Origin: Hoylesella timonensis 4401737 = DSM 22865 = JCM 15640
GTDB lineage: Bacteria > Bacteroidota > Bacteroidia > Bacteroidales > Bacteroidaceae
NCBI RefSeq assembly: GCF_000455445.1
Contig: NZ_HG417093.1
Location: 81,125 to 145,124 of the forward strand
Direction of reading: 5' to 3'
DNA length: 64,000 nucleotides
Shown here in pieces: positions 36,123-44,945 of this stretch. Position 1 is the stretch's first letter. Every line of letters starts with the position of its first letter. The notes below the pieces were generated by a model. It saw only the letters and a list, made by a program, of their open reading frames with translations. It ran no database searches and was not told the DNA's origin. The position numbers and the translations under genes were made by a program.

Positions 36123-39100
36123 TTAGAATGTTAGATTAAGTCCCAGCATAAATTTCCGTACCATGGGATATACATAGGTTCCTCCAGTATTCATCACGCT
36201 CAATATACCCTTGTCGTTAGTTCCTGCAGGTAATTCAGGATCTACTCCAGAATAATTGGTAATGGTAAATAGGTTTTCTCCCGTTAGTGATATACGCATA
36301 TTCTTAATGCCAAAGCGGTTCAGGTCAACATTATAACCTAATGTGAGTGAGCGTAACTTTAAGTAGTCGCTGCTCTCAAGATATCGAGATGAAGCTTGGT
36401 TACCCTTGTCTTGGTTGTTGTACAAGGCTCTTGGATGCGTAGCTTCATCGTTGGGCTTTTGCCAACGTGTCCATCCGCTTTGTAATTTCATCTGATTGCG
36501 GTCGCCTGCGTATGCTCCATCCGAGTCGAATTCTTGTCGATAGTAGCTGTATATCTGTCCTCCAATGGAATAACCAAAGTTGGCATGCAAATCAAAGTTC
36601 TTATAAGAAAGGGCTGTTGAGATGCTTCCGAATAAGTCAGGCGAAGCTTTACCACATTTGAAATCTGAAGCCTTGGCATAGTTCGATGTGGTTACCTTAT
36701 TGCCATTTTTGTCTGTAGTGTACCACATGGGGCGTCCATCTTCCTTGTTAACGCCTGCCCACTCTTTCATATAATATGTATCAACGGGTTCACCAATTTC
36801 CAAAATACGTTGTGCTGTACCAGCAATGGTCGTTCCATCGCTAATCAAAACAGGCTTTACAATGTAGTTACCGTTATTATCCAACTGTTTGTAAAGGTCA
36901 CGCAATTCGTTGGCGTTGTGTGTAAGGTTCAAGTCAACAGCCCATGTAAGATCTTTGGTTCTGATGATATCACCGCCTAAGGTCAGCTCTACTCCAGTAT
37001 TGCGCATCTTGCCTATATTTTTCCAAATGCTGGTCACGCCAGTCAATCCAGTGACAGGTACCTTGTAGAGAATGTTGCTGGTATTCTTGACATATCCGTC
37101 TAACGTCAGGCGAATGCGGTTTTTGAAAAGCGACAAGTCTACACCAATGCCTGAAGTGAATGTCTTCTCCCATGTGAGGTTGGGGTTTCCTATTTGACTA
37201 ATAAGTGCACCAGGCATACTATCGTAGTTTACACCTACCGAGTAAAGCGAATAAGAGGGATACAACTCAATAGGAACGTTACCAACAGAACCGTAAGATG
37301 CACGCAGTTTTAGCAAGTCCACACATTCTAATGTAAACCATTTTTCGCGGTTAATACTCCATGCTCCGCTGACGGAGAAGAAGTTACCATAGCGATTGTT
37401 GATACCGAAATTAGATCTACCATCACGACGCAGTGAAAGTTCTGCAAACAGCTTGTCATCGTATGAATACTTCCATTGTGTGAACAAAGACTGCTTTGCC
37501 CATGCTGAAGGTGCACCCTTTAGTTTTTCTGGCTTAGAGGTTGCACTAAGAGCTTCAAATCCTTTTACAAATCCTGTACCGTATGCATCAATATAATTAT
37601 GCTCGTAGTCGTTGAACTCGTATGCGAGCATACCAGAAACACGATGTGCTTCAAACATTTTTTCAAATCTTAAGATTTGGCTGGAGTATCTGCGAACCCA
37701 ACTTTCTCTCCATTCAGTGATACGTCCATGTGTATCTCCTCCTGCTGCGCTCGAACGTGGGTCGTAGTATCCATGTTTTTCAAGGTTGCTATAGCGATAG
37801 TTGTTAGACGATGTGAACGACAACCAATCGGTAAAATCTACCTTGAAATCCAATCCACCTACCACTTCATATTGTTTTTCTTCGTTGTGGTTCCACTGCA
37901 AATCGTATAGATAGTTGGTTCCCTTGCTGTTTACCCAACCCGAATATTGGTTAGGTACCAAGTTTCCTTGTTCGTCATAAGGACTATCCCAAGGCATCAT
38001 GTAGAACATTGAGCCTACATCGTGTTGCTTGTCGGAAACGTTGCGAAGCGAGCCACTGAACGAAGGTGTGATGCTAAGCCAACGGGTTGGTTGGTACGAC
38101 ATACTCATGCGAGCCGAATATCGATCGTAATCGTAGCCTTTTACTGCACCCTCTTCATTGTAATAGCCTAAAGAGAAAAATGATTTTAACTTATCATCTC
38201 CACCTGAAACAGTCAGGTTGTAGTCTTGTGTGAAGCCAGTTTGTGTAGCCAACTTAAACCAATCGAAGTCTTGGTTTCTAAGGTCAGGCGTCCATCTCTT
38301 GAACTTAACTTGGTCTACATTGGCAAACGACTTGTAGAAATCGTAGAACTCGGCACCGTCCATCATTTGCATATGACCGCGACTCAGCGTGCTGATACCT
38401 GTCTTCGCTGTGATATTGAAGGCTGTTCGACCACTTTTAGCCTTTTTAGTGGTTACAACTATTACACCATTGGCACCTTCCGACCCATATATGGCTGTTG
38501 AGGCTGCATCTTTCAAGACAGTTAAGCTCTCAATATCTGCAGGGTTTAATTCTCCAGGACTGTTACCAACGATGATGCCATCGATGACCCACAATGGGGC
38601 TGTAGCACCGTTGATAGAGGTTTGCCCACGTATCACAATTGCTCCCGAAGTTCCTGGTTGACCGCTTCCCGGTGCAACATAGACTCCTGCTGCTTTTCCA
38701 TTAAGCATGTTTTCTACAGAGGCAGATGTGATATCTTTGAGCTTTTCGCTCTTAATATTAGCCATGGCACCCGTCAAACTCTCTTTGCGTTGGGTTCCAT
38801 AGCCTACCACTACTACTTCTGAAAGTTCTGTTTCTTGTGGTTGCAAGGTGACTATCATGCCGTCTGTAGCCACTACCGTCTGGTCGGTAAAACCGACATA
38901 CGACAAAGTGATGCGATTGTTTTTCTTGCTAAGCGTTAGGGTAAAATTACCATCAGCATCGCTTATGGTTTTGTTGGCAGTACCTACTTCGGTAATAGTT
39001 ACACCGATGAGTGGCTCACCTGCCTTGTCTACTACCTTTCCTCTCACTCCATTTTGCTGGGTAGAGGCTGCGATTGTTTGTTTTGGAAGTACCATCTGCC

Positions 39101-39191
39101 CATGATTAGCAAAGACCAAACATGGTAAAGCAATGGCACAGACGAGCAACAAGCTTCTTGCTCTAGCGTCAATAGTCATTAGATCACACAT
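36123..39191 (-). CDS. SusC/RagA-family TonB-linked outer-membrane transporter
   Basis: The 1022-residue protein has a signal sequence (LLLVCAIALPCLVFA/NHG) and a carboxypeptidase-regulatory-like domain (about 48-120, GVRGKVVDKAGEPLIGVTI). The SusC-type plug follows: VVVVGYGTQRKESLTGA, then LKDAASTAIYGSEGANGVI. The C-terminal 22-strand barrel ends FMLGLNLTF. It imports large nutrients with energy from TonB-ExbBD. The start may be the first ATG (39191) or Met5 (39179). A -7 box TATATTTG (minus, 39266-39273) lies 75 bases upstream. Typical length. Confidence 0.95.
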   Translation of the reverse strand: MCDLMTIDARARSLLLVCAIALPCLVFANHGQMVLPKQTIAASTQQNGVRGKVVDKAGEPLIGVTITEVGTANKTISDADGNFTLTLSKKNNRITLSYVGFTDQTVVATDGMIVTLQPQETELSEVVVVGYGTQRKESLTGAMANIKSEKLKDITSASVENMLNGKAAGVYVAPGSGQPGTSGAIVIRGQTSINGATAPLWVIDGIIVGNSPGELNPADIESLTVLKDAASTAIYGSEGANGVIVVTTKKAKSGRTAFNITAKTGISTLSRGHMQMMDGAEFYDFYKSFANVDQVKFKRWTPDLRNQDFDWFKLATQTGFTQDYNLTVSGGDDKLKSFFSLGYYNEEGAVKGYDYDRYSARMSMSYQPTRWLSITPSFSGSLRNVSDKQHDVGSMFYMMPWDSPYDEQGNLVPNQYSGWVNSKGTNYLYDLQWNHNEEKQYEVVGGLDFKVDFTDWLSFTSSNNYRYSNLEKHGYYDPRSSAAGGDTHGRITEWRESWVRRYSSQILRFEKMFEAHRVSGMLAYEFNDYEHNYIDAYGTGFVKGFEALSATSKPEKLKGAPSAWAKQSLFTQWKYSYDDKLFAELSLRRDGRSNFGINNRYGNFFSVSGAWSINREKWFTLECVDLLKLRASYGSVGNVPIELYPSYSLYSVGVNYDSMPGALISQIGNPNLTWEKTFTSGIGVDLSLFKNRIRLTLDGYVKNTSNILYKVPVTGLTGVTSIWKNIGKMRNTGVELTLGGDIIRTKDLTWAVDLNLTHNANELRDLYKQLDNNGNYIVKPVLISDGTTIAGTAQRILEIGEPVDTYYMKEWAGVNKEDGRPMWYTTDKNGNKVTTSNYAKASDFKCGKASPDLFGSISTALSYKNFDLHANFGYSIGGQIYSYYRQEFDSDGAYAGDRNQMKLQSGWTRWQKPNDEATHPRALYNNQDKGNQASSRYLESSDYLKLRSLTLGYNVDLNRFGIKNMRISLTGENLFTITNYSGVDPELPAGTNDKGILSVMNTGGTYVYPMVRKFMLGLNLTF

Positions 39192-39350
39192 TTTTTGATT
39201 AGGTTATTGGTTAATATTAATGAATAATCATTGTAAAAATGCAAAGTCAAAAAGTTAATGAGTAGCAAATATATAGCTTTTTATCGTAAGCAGTGAGCTT
39301 TTTGATATATTTAACTAATGAAAATATTAAATATATTTTTTTACTAATGG

Positions 39351-39390
39351 CAAACAAAAAGAACCACCAATCGTATGTAGTGGTTCTTTT
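39351..39390 (-). terminator. Terminator of the lrp-fusion-glutaminyl cyclase operon
   Basis: AAAAGAACCAC (39357-39367) pairs with GTGGTTCTTTT (39380-39390), loop of 12. On the minus strand it is followed by a T-rich run, 70 bases after the cyclase stop. Confidence 0.82.
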
Positions 39391-39459
39391 GGGTTGTGAG
39401 ATTTATTGGCTCAATGACAACTCCTATTCAAGCTGTTTGTCGATAGCAAATATCGCTGT

Positions 39460-40488
39460 TCAGTTTTCTTTGCTAAAGAGTACTTGGATAATAGTTTGTC
39501 CTACAGCCTTGAGCGTATTCTTGTCAATATGCTCTATCGTGTCGTAGATGGTGTGCCAAGTGGGACCAAAGCTGCTTTGCGTACAGTCGGGATAATAGGG
39601 GATGATGTCAATGGTAGGTATTTTGGCATTTTCGTTCAAAGGGATGTGGTCGTCGGTAATATAGCCTCCGTCTTGTTTGATAAAATAACTTCCATAGCCA
39701 GCAGCACTTGCAGCCGACCATACCTTATTGATAATCTCTGGCGCATATCGTTTGGAAGCCAATTCTTGGTAGAACTTTGCTCCTTGACCACCCACCATAT
39801 CCAACAAAATACCATAGAGGGGTTGATAGTTGTCGGGGAGGTTTTTCGACCAATACTGCGCCCCCAACGCCCAAGCGTCTTCTCCGTCCTGTTGCTCTGC
39901 CCATTGCGGAGTCCCCCAGTCTTCGGCATCAAAGCAAACGAAGTCAACCCCGTAATTCAGTGTAGAATCTTTGCTAAGTAGTCGGGCTATCTCCAACATC
40001 ACCGATATTCCGCTGGCTCCGTCGTTAGCAGCCATTACAGGCTTGTGCCAATTGGTACTATCTGGGTCGTTATCCGCCCATGGTCTACTGTCCCAGTGGG
40101 CGCATAGCAAGATGCGCTTTTGTGCTTCTGGCTTGTATTGTGCCATGATGTTGGTAGCCTTTAGCAAGGTGCCATCGTAGCCTTTCAGTTCGACTTTTTG
40201 AGTACTTACATGACAACCGAATGCCTTGAACTTTTCAATAATCCACTCCGCACATTGTTCGTGTGCTTCGCTGTTCATGGTGCGAGGGCCGAAACTGCAT
40301 TGTGCTTCAATATAACGGTACGCAGAATCTGCTTCAAAAGCAGGACCAACAGACTCGTTGTGCATGGCGCTTTCCATTTCATTTGTTGTTTCTGTCGAAG
40401 TTGCTTGTGTGGAATGCCACCCCCAAAAAGCAACAGCAGCCAAAAGGATTCCTGTTCCTACTCCCATGATTATTTTCTTTTTCTTCAT
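39460..40488 (-). CDS. Glutaminyl-peptide cyclotransferase (M28-fold, type II)
   Basis: Converts N-terminal Gln of exported proteins to pyroglutamate in the periplasm. The 342-residue chain has an N-terminal membrane anchor (IIMGVGTGILLAAVAFWGW, 6-24). The zinc site fits human-type QC: Asp156 in NDGASG, Glu189 in FDAEDWG and His in TWHTIYDT (about 317). CAHWDSRPWADND is the conserved segment before them. M28 aminopeptidases differ in metal count and in the loop after AEDWG, so QC is favoured over a peptidase. Last gene of a three-gene operon. At least five exported proteins in this window have Gln at +1, fitting substrates. Confidence 0.82.
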   Translation of the reverse strand: MKKKKIIMGVGTGILLAAVAFWGWHSTQATSTETTNEMESAMHNESVGPAFEADSAYRYIEAQCSFGPRTMNSEAHEQCAEWIIEKFKAFGCHVSTQKVELKGYDGTLLKATNIMAQYKPEAQKRILLCAHWDSRPWADNDPDSTNWHKPVMAANDGASGISVMLEIARLLSKDSTLNYGVDFVCFDAEDWGTPQWAEQQDGEDAWALGAQYWSKNLPDNYQPLYGILLDMVGGQGAKFYQELASKRYAPEIINKVWSAASAAGYGSYFIKQDGGYITDDHIPLNENAKIPTIDIIPYYPDCTQSSFGPTWHTIYDTIEHIDKNTLKAVGQTIIQVLFSKEN

Positions 40489-40530
40489 TTCTATGCTTGG
40501 TTATTCGTTGTGATGTGCCAGCCTGTGCGT

Positions 40531-42288
40531 CTATTTTATTTTCATTTCTTGTGCTTGTTGCATGACTCTGAGCCAGTTGCCGCCCCATATCTTGGCAATA
40601 TCTTCATCGCTGTAACGGTGGCGCAACAACTGAATAGTGAAGTTGATCATATACGATGAATCAGCCATACCACACACCCCACCGTCTCCATCAAAGTCTG
40701 TTCCGATGCCAACGTGGTCAATTCCCATGATTTCAATGGCATGTTCCAAATGACGTACACCGTCAAGGATGCTGGCTTTAACATTGTCAGTGCGCAAAAA
40801 TCCATGGTAGAAAGTCGTCTGTACCACACCTCCCACCTTGGCGATAGCACGCAGTTGGTCATCGGTGAGATTGCGTGGGACATCACAGAGAGCCTTGCAG
40901 TTGCTGTGGCTGCACACAATAGGCGACTTGCTGATGTTCAGCGCATCGTAAAAACTCTGTTCGCCGCCATGCGAGAGGTCGACCATAATGCCACAATTGT
41001 TCATTTCTTGAATCACTTTCTCACCGAAATCGGACACGCCGTGATGCGTGTTGATGCTCTTGCGAGCACTGTCACAGATGGCATTGTCACCATTGTGACA
41101 CAGTGTAATATAGGTAATACCCCGCTGCGCAAAATGTTGCACGTTGCGAATATCGTTTTCTATGGCAAGACCATTCTCAATGCCAAGCACGATACTCTTT
41201 TTCCCCTGTCGCTTGTTTTCGTAGAGTTGCTCGGGATGACGAGCGAGTGCAAGGTATTTTTTATTTGCTTTTACTATTTCTTCTATCTTGTCAAAGATAA
41301 GGTCAGCGTATGTCTTAGGACCTGCAACCTTAAAAGGTGCGATGTCTGCAAATGTCTCTCCGGGCATGGTTTGCGGCAGGTAAGCCACCATGGTCACAGC
41401 ATCTTGGTGTCCTTCAGACATTTTGTGCAGGTCTACAAGGATACGACTGTCACGCTGCTCAAAGTGTATGCCTTGTGGAAAAAACATGGGTGTGTCGCAG
41501 TGTGAATCGAGGGTGAGGATGCGTTGGTGTAGGGCTTTGGCAGCTGCAAATTCTGTTGCACGCTTGACAAGCCACTCGAAAAGAGGAAGACCTGCCTTTT
41601 CCAACCATTCTGGATGCCACTGAACGCCCAAGATAGATTTATATTCAGTACTCTCCATTGCTTCAATAATGCCGTCTGGAGCAGTAGCTGTGGCAATAAA
41701 TCTGTCTCCCGTATTGCTTACCGCTTGGTGATGAAAAGAGTTAACAAACAGCTTTTCAGATGGATAGATATGATAGAGCGTGCTGTTTTTTGCAATCGAA
41801 ATACTGTGTGTCGGTTCGTTTTTATCGGCATCCTGATCGTGTTTAATTTGCGTATGGATGTCTTGTGTCACCTCTCCTCCCAAGGCAATGGCAAGCGTTT
41901 GCATTCCTCTGCAAATGCCAAGCATTGGGATTTGTCGATGATAAGCCAACACTGCAAGCCGCAATTCAGGTAAATCTCTGGTGGCATTGATATGCCCCAA
42001 TCCCTTTTCTGGCTCCTTTCCCAACCACAACGGGTTGTGGTCAGCCCCGCCCGAAAATATCAACGCATCGATATTTTCAAGGGTATTGATCATTACATCG
42101 ATATTCTCTATCGGTGGAATCAGCACAGGTGTGCCTCCAGCCTCGGTTACTTGCTGGTAATAACGTTCGCGTATAGAAGCATCGCCATCGGCATAATTGG
42201 TGGTAATGCCAATGATGGGAAGGTGCTTCGCGGGTGGAAAAGATGAATGAATACGGTCTAAATCAGCACGAAGATCGAAATCTATCAT
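40531..42288 (-). CDS. Fusion: class I glutamine amidotransferase-like (peptidase C26) plus M19 membrane-type dipeptidase
   Basis: The 585-residue two-domain protein has a PuuD/gamma-glutamyl hydrolase-like domain (about 23-245), with Cys126 in GICRGMQ and His225/Glu227 in QWHPEWL as the triad. A renal-dipeptidase (M19) domain follows (about 255-580), with HCD metal ligands (His263, Asp265), a Glu in GIENG and a His pair later. One part may cut gamma-glutamyl bonds and the other dipeptides, including D-amino-acid ones. No signal peptide is present. It overlaps lrp by four bases and is 42 bases before the cyclase. The joint substrate is inferred, for example gamma-glutamyl peptides or peptidoglycan fragments. 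Confidence 0.88.
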   Translation of the reverse strand: MIDFDLRADLDRIHSSFPPAKHLPIIGITTNYADGDASIRERYYQQVTEAGGTPVLIPPIENIDVMINTLENIDALIFSGGADHNPLWLGKEPEKGLGHINATRDLPELRLAVLAYHRQIPMLGICRGMQTLAIALGGEVTQDIHTQIKHDQDADKNEPTHSISIAKNSTLYHIYPSEKLFVNSFHHQAVSNTGDRFIATATAPDGIIEAMESTEYKSILGVQWHPEWLEKAGLPLFEWLVKRATEFAAAKALHQRILTLDSHCDTPMFFPQGIHFEQRDSRILVDLHKMSEGHQDAVTMVAYLPQTMPGETFADIAPFKVAGPKTYADLIFDKIEEIVKANKKYLALARHPEQLYENKRQGKKSIVLGIENGLAIENDIRNVQHFAQRGITYITLCHNGDNAICDSARKSINTHHGVSDFGEKVIQEMNNCGIMVDLSHGGEQSFYDALNISKSPIVCSHSNCKALCDVPRNLTDDQLRAIAKVGGVVQTTFYHGFLRTDNVKASILDGVRHLEHAIEIMGIDHVGIGTDFDGDGGVCGMADSSYMINFTIQLLRHRYSDEDIAKIWGGNWLRVMQQAQEMKIK

Positions 42289-42764
42289 AGTTCTTCCACG
42301 TTAGCAGGAACTTCACGTTTAATGCTTTGATCTAATGAAATCAAGGTTTCGGTACTCACTACACCTGCAATCGTCTGTATGTGGTTGTTAAGTAAGTCCA
42401 TCAGCTGTTCGTTGTCTCGGGCATACAGCTTGAGTAGCATCGTGTAAGAACCTGTGGTAAAGTGACATTCTACTACCTCTGGAATTCCTTGGAGTTGCTC
42501 AACCACCTTTTTGTACATGCTTCCACGTTCCAGATTGAGACCAATATAGGTGCATGTGGAATAGCCTAAACTCTTAGGGTTCACGTTGAAACTACTACCA
42601 GTAATGACTCCATTCTCTATGAGATGTTGCACACGTTGGTGAACAGCTGCACGAGAAACACCACATTCTGCGGCGACATCTTTGAATGGCATGCGTGCGT
42701 TATTTGACAAGATGCTTAAAATCTTCTTGTCAAGATTATCAATTTTTTCTGAATCTTTTCCCAT
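42285..42764 (-). CDS. Lrp/AsnC-family transcriptional regulator
   Basis: The 159-residue protein has an N-terminal winged helix (about 8-60: LDKKILSILSNNARMPFKDVA, with CGVSRAAVHQRVQHL as recognition helix) and a C-terminal RAM/ACT effector domain (about 70-145). Lrp-type proteins respond to amino acids. It is the first gene of the operon with the amidotransferase-dipeptidase fusion and the cyclase, so it probably controls them and itself in response to an amino acid. Confidence 0.93.
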   Translation of the reverse strand: MGKDSEKIDNLDKKILSILSNNARMPFKDVAAECGVSRAAVHQRVQHLIENGVITGSSFNVNPKSLGYSTCTYIGLNLERGSMYKKVVEQLQGIPEVVECHFTTGSYTMLLKLYARDNEQLMDLLNNHIQTIAGVVSTETLISLDQSIKREVPANVEEL

Positions 42765-42796
42765 TTTTTATTGTCATGTTTAAGTTAATCTGATAG

Positions 42797-42827
42797 CAAA
42801 AATAAGAATTTTAATTGAAAAAATCAA
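42797..42827 (-). promoter_or_regulatory. Promoter of the lrp operon
   Basis: On the minus strand TTG (42825-42827), 20 bases, then TATTTTTG (42797-42804). Confidence 0.65.
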
Positions 42828-42906
42828 CAATCGGTCTATAAAAATAACACTTACCGCTCATTATAACCTGTGGATGAGAAGAATTAAGTAGGAACTATTG
42901 GTGTAA

Positions 42907-42957
42907 AAAGTAAAAAACCTATTGCCAAAAATACTGATATTTTTTGGACAATAGGTT
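42907..42957 (-). terminator. Terminator downstream of the 303-residue FKBP gene
   Basis: AACCTATTG (42916-42924) pairs with CAATAGGTT (42949-42957), extended by CCAAAAA against TTTTTGG around a bulge. On the minus strand a T-rich run follows. Confidence 0.85.
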
Positions 42958-43025
42958 CATATGTATGGTCTGTATTCAGCGTTGTTACACCCTTTGGGGC
43001 ATATGGCGAATACGAATAAAGACTG

Positions 43026-43937
43026 TTATTTCTTACTTTCGGGCTTTGTCGTTTTTTCCACACTGATAAGTTCTACCGTGAAAATCAAAGTGGAGTATGG
43101 CTGTATCTGTCCTGCTTGACGAGCGCCATATGCCAATTCTTGTGGAATATACAATTCCCATTTACTACCTACAGGCATCATAGAGAGGGCTTCTGTCCAA
43201 CCTTTAATCACCTGATCGCAGCGAAACGAAGTGGTTTGTGGATTGCGTTGGTAAGAACTATCAAATATCTTTCCGTCAATGGTCTTGCCTTCGTACTTCA
43301 CCGTTACCTTATCTTCTTTCTGTGGCACTTCTCCTGTTCCAGCAGTGATGATTTTGTATTGCAATCCACTTTGGGTTGTCTTGACGCCTGGTTGTGTTGA
43401 ATTATTTTTCAACCATGCCGTGTTCGCATCCTTATAAGCTTTCTCTTTAGCCTCTTTGGCAGCGGTTGCACGCTCACGGAACAGTTCAGAAGCTTGGTTC
43501 ACAGTGTATATGGTTGTATCGTTTTGTATTCCTGCCATAAATCCTTGTTCAAAGATTTTTGTATTTATCTCTTCTGATGTTCCTTTGAAAGCTTCAGTGG
43601 TTTGTGGAAGAATGCGGCTTTTTACCATTCGTGCAATGGCCTGACCGGCATGACGAGCCTTAAATTCAGGCGTATCTACCTGCTCCAATGCTTCTTGAAA
43701 AGCGGTTAAGAACTCTTTCATATGTGCTTCATCAACTCCATACTCGTGTTGTAAAAAAGGAAGTAGTCCGTTGGTCGCTGCCATACCAGTAGCAAAGCTC
43801 AACGAATCTTGCGGTGTTAAGATGGCTTGTGCTGTGCTTTTAGTCTGTTTTTTTTGATGCTTCTTTTTGTCAGTTGTACCCCATGAAGTGACGGATATGG
43901 CTAAGAAGCATAGCGAAAAGAGAATGATTTTCTTCAT
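43026..43937 (-). CDS. Exported FKBP-type peptidyl-prolyl isomerase (1 of 3)
   Basis: The 303-residue protein has signal peptide MKKIILFSLCFLAISVTSWG, then a Lys-rich stretch (about 24-38). An FKBP_N-like helical dimerisation domain (about 40-165) and an FKBP domain (about 195-295) follow: GLQYKIITAGTGEVP, VKYEGKTIDGKIFDSSYQR and IPQELAYGARQAGQ. It catalyses proline cis-trans isomerisation in the periplasm and helps folding of envelope proteins. A gap of 121 bases with a possible hairpin separates it from the second FKBP gene. Confidence 0.9.
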   Translation of the reverse strand: MKKIILFSLCFLAISVTSWGTTDKKKHQKKQTKSTAQAILTPQDSLSFATGMAATNGLLPFLQHEYGVDEAHMKEFLTAFQEALEQVDTPEFKARHAGQAIARMVKSRILPQTTEAFKGTSEEINTKIFEQGFMAGIQNDTTIYTVNQASELFRERATAAKEAKEKAYKDANTAWLKNNSTQPGVKTTQSGLQYKIITAGTGEVPQKEDKVTVKYEGKTIDGKIFDSSYQRNPQTTSFRCDQVIKGWTEALSMMPVGSKWELYIPQELAYGARQAGQIQPYSTLIFTVELISVEKTTKPESKK

Positions 43938-44058
43938 AATTTAATGGTAGGATTAAGAAAGACTCACCTTATATGAATTGCTCTGTTTCCTATTTGTATC
44001 AGAAACTAGCACATACAGGGTGAGCCTTTGTAAATGTAATGATGTTGCGAACAGCAAC

Positions 44059-44931
44059 TTATTTTTCTATGCTTAGTAATTCAATCTTAAAGATGAGTAC
44101 AGAGAATGGCTTAATCTGTCCTTGTTCACGCTCTCCGTAAGCTAAGTCTTGAGGGATATACACTTCCCAAACAGAACCTACTGGCATGTGAACGAGTGCA
44201 TCTGTCCAGCCTTTGATGACCTGATTAGCACGCAAGGTCACAGGGTTTCCACTCTTATATGAGCTGTCAAACACATTACCGTCTAAAGTTTTGCCTTCAT
44301 AGTGAACCTTTACCATAGAGGTATCAGATGGCATTGCACCGTTACCAGCTTTGATAACCTTGTACTGTACACCGCTTGGTAAGGTCTTTACATCTTTCTT
44401 ATTCTTGTTTGCAGCAAGGAATTTCTCACCAGCTGCCTTGTTGGGGCCGTATTCTTTTTCCATCATCTTGCTGCGAATGGCAACCATCTTCTTTTGAGCT
44501 GTCTCGCCTGCCTGTTCAATGGTCATCAAACCTTTCTTGCCAGTTGTTCCTGTAATGAAACCAGCCATGAAGTTTTTCAAAGAGATACTCTTGGTAGAGT
44601 CACTACCAAATACTTCTTGATTGATACCAGTAATCATCTGGTTGCTAATCTGTTGTCCAATTTGGATACCTGCATAATAAGCAGCGCGAGCTTTATCATC
44701 GCCTGCATTAGCACCCTCGTTTAAGCCTTTGATGAACTGATCCATATAAGTGGTATCGATGTTCATACGAGCTACCAAGAAGTCTTTCAGACCTTGTGTC
44801 TGTGACATACCCATGGCATAGCTCAGGGTGTCAATATCGGTCTTTAGATCTGCTTTAGGAGTTGAATTGCCACAACCTGTAAATGTTGCAGCAGCAATAG
44901 CCAAAGCGGCTACAAAAGTCAGTTTTTTCAT
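44059..44931 (-). CDS. FKBP-type peptidyl-prolyl isomerase, lipoprotein (2 of 3)
   Basis: The 290-residue protein has a lipobox ATFTGCGNS with Cys20 for lipid attachment. The helical N-domain (about 28-170) and FKBP domain (about 185-288: GVQYKVIKAGNGAMP, VHYEGKTLDGNVFDSSYKS and IPQDLAYGEREQGQ) follow. The same layout as its two neighbours points to tandem duplication with later change of location. It starts 14 bases after the third FKBP gene, so those two are one operon. Confidence 0.9.
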   Translation of the reverse strand: MKKLTFVAALAIAAATFTGCGNSTPKADLKTDIDTLSYAMGMSQTQGLKDFLVARMNIDTTYMDQFIKGLNEGANAGDDKARAAYYAGIQIGQQISNQMITGINQEVFGSDSTKSISLKNFMAGFITGTTGKKGLMTIEQAGETAQKKMVAIRSKMMEKEYGPNKAAGEKFLAANKNKKDVKTLPSGVQYKVIKAGNGAMPSDTSMVKVHYEGKTLDGNVFDSSYKSGNPVTLRANQVIKGWTDALVHMPVGSVWEVYIPQDLAYGEREQGQIKPFSVLIFKIELLSIEK

Positions 44932-44945
44932 TGTTTATAGTTTTA

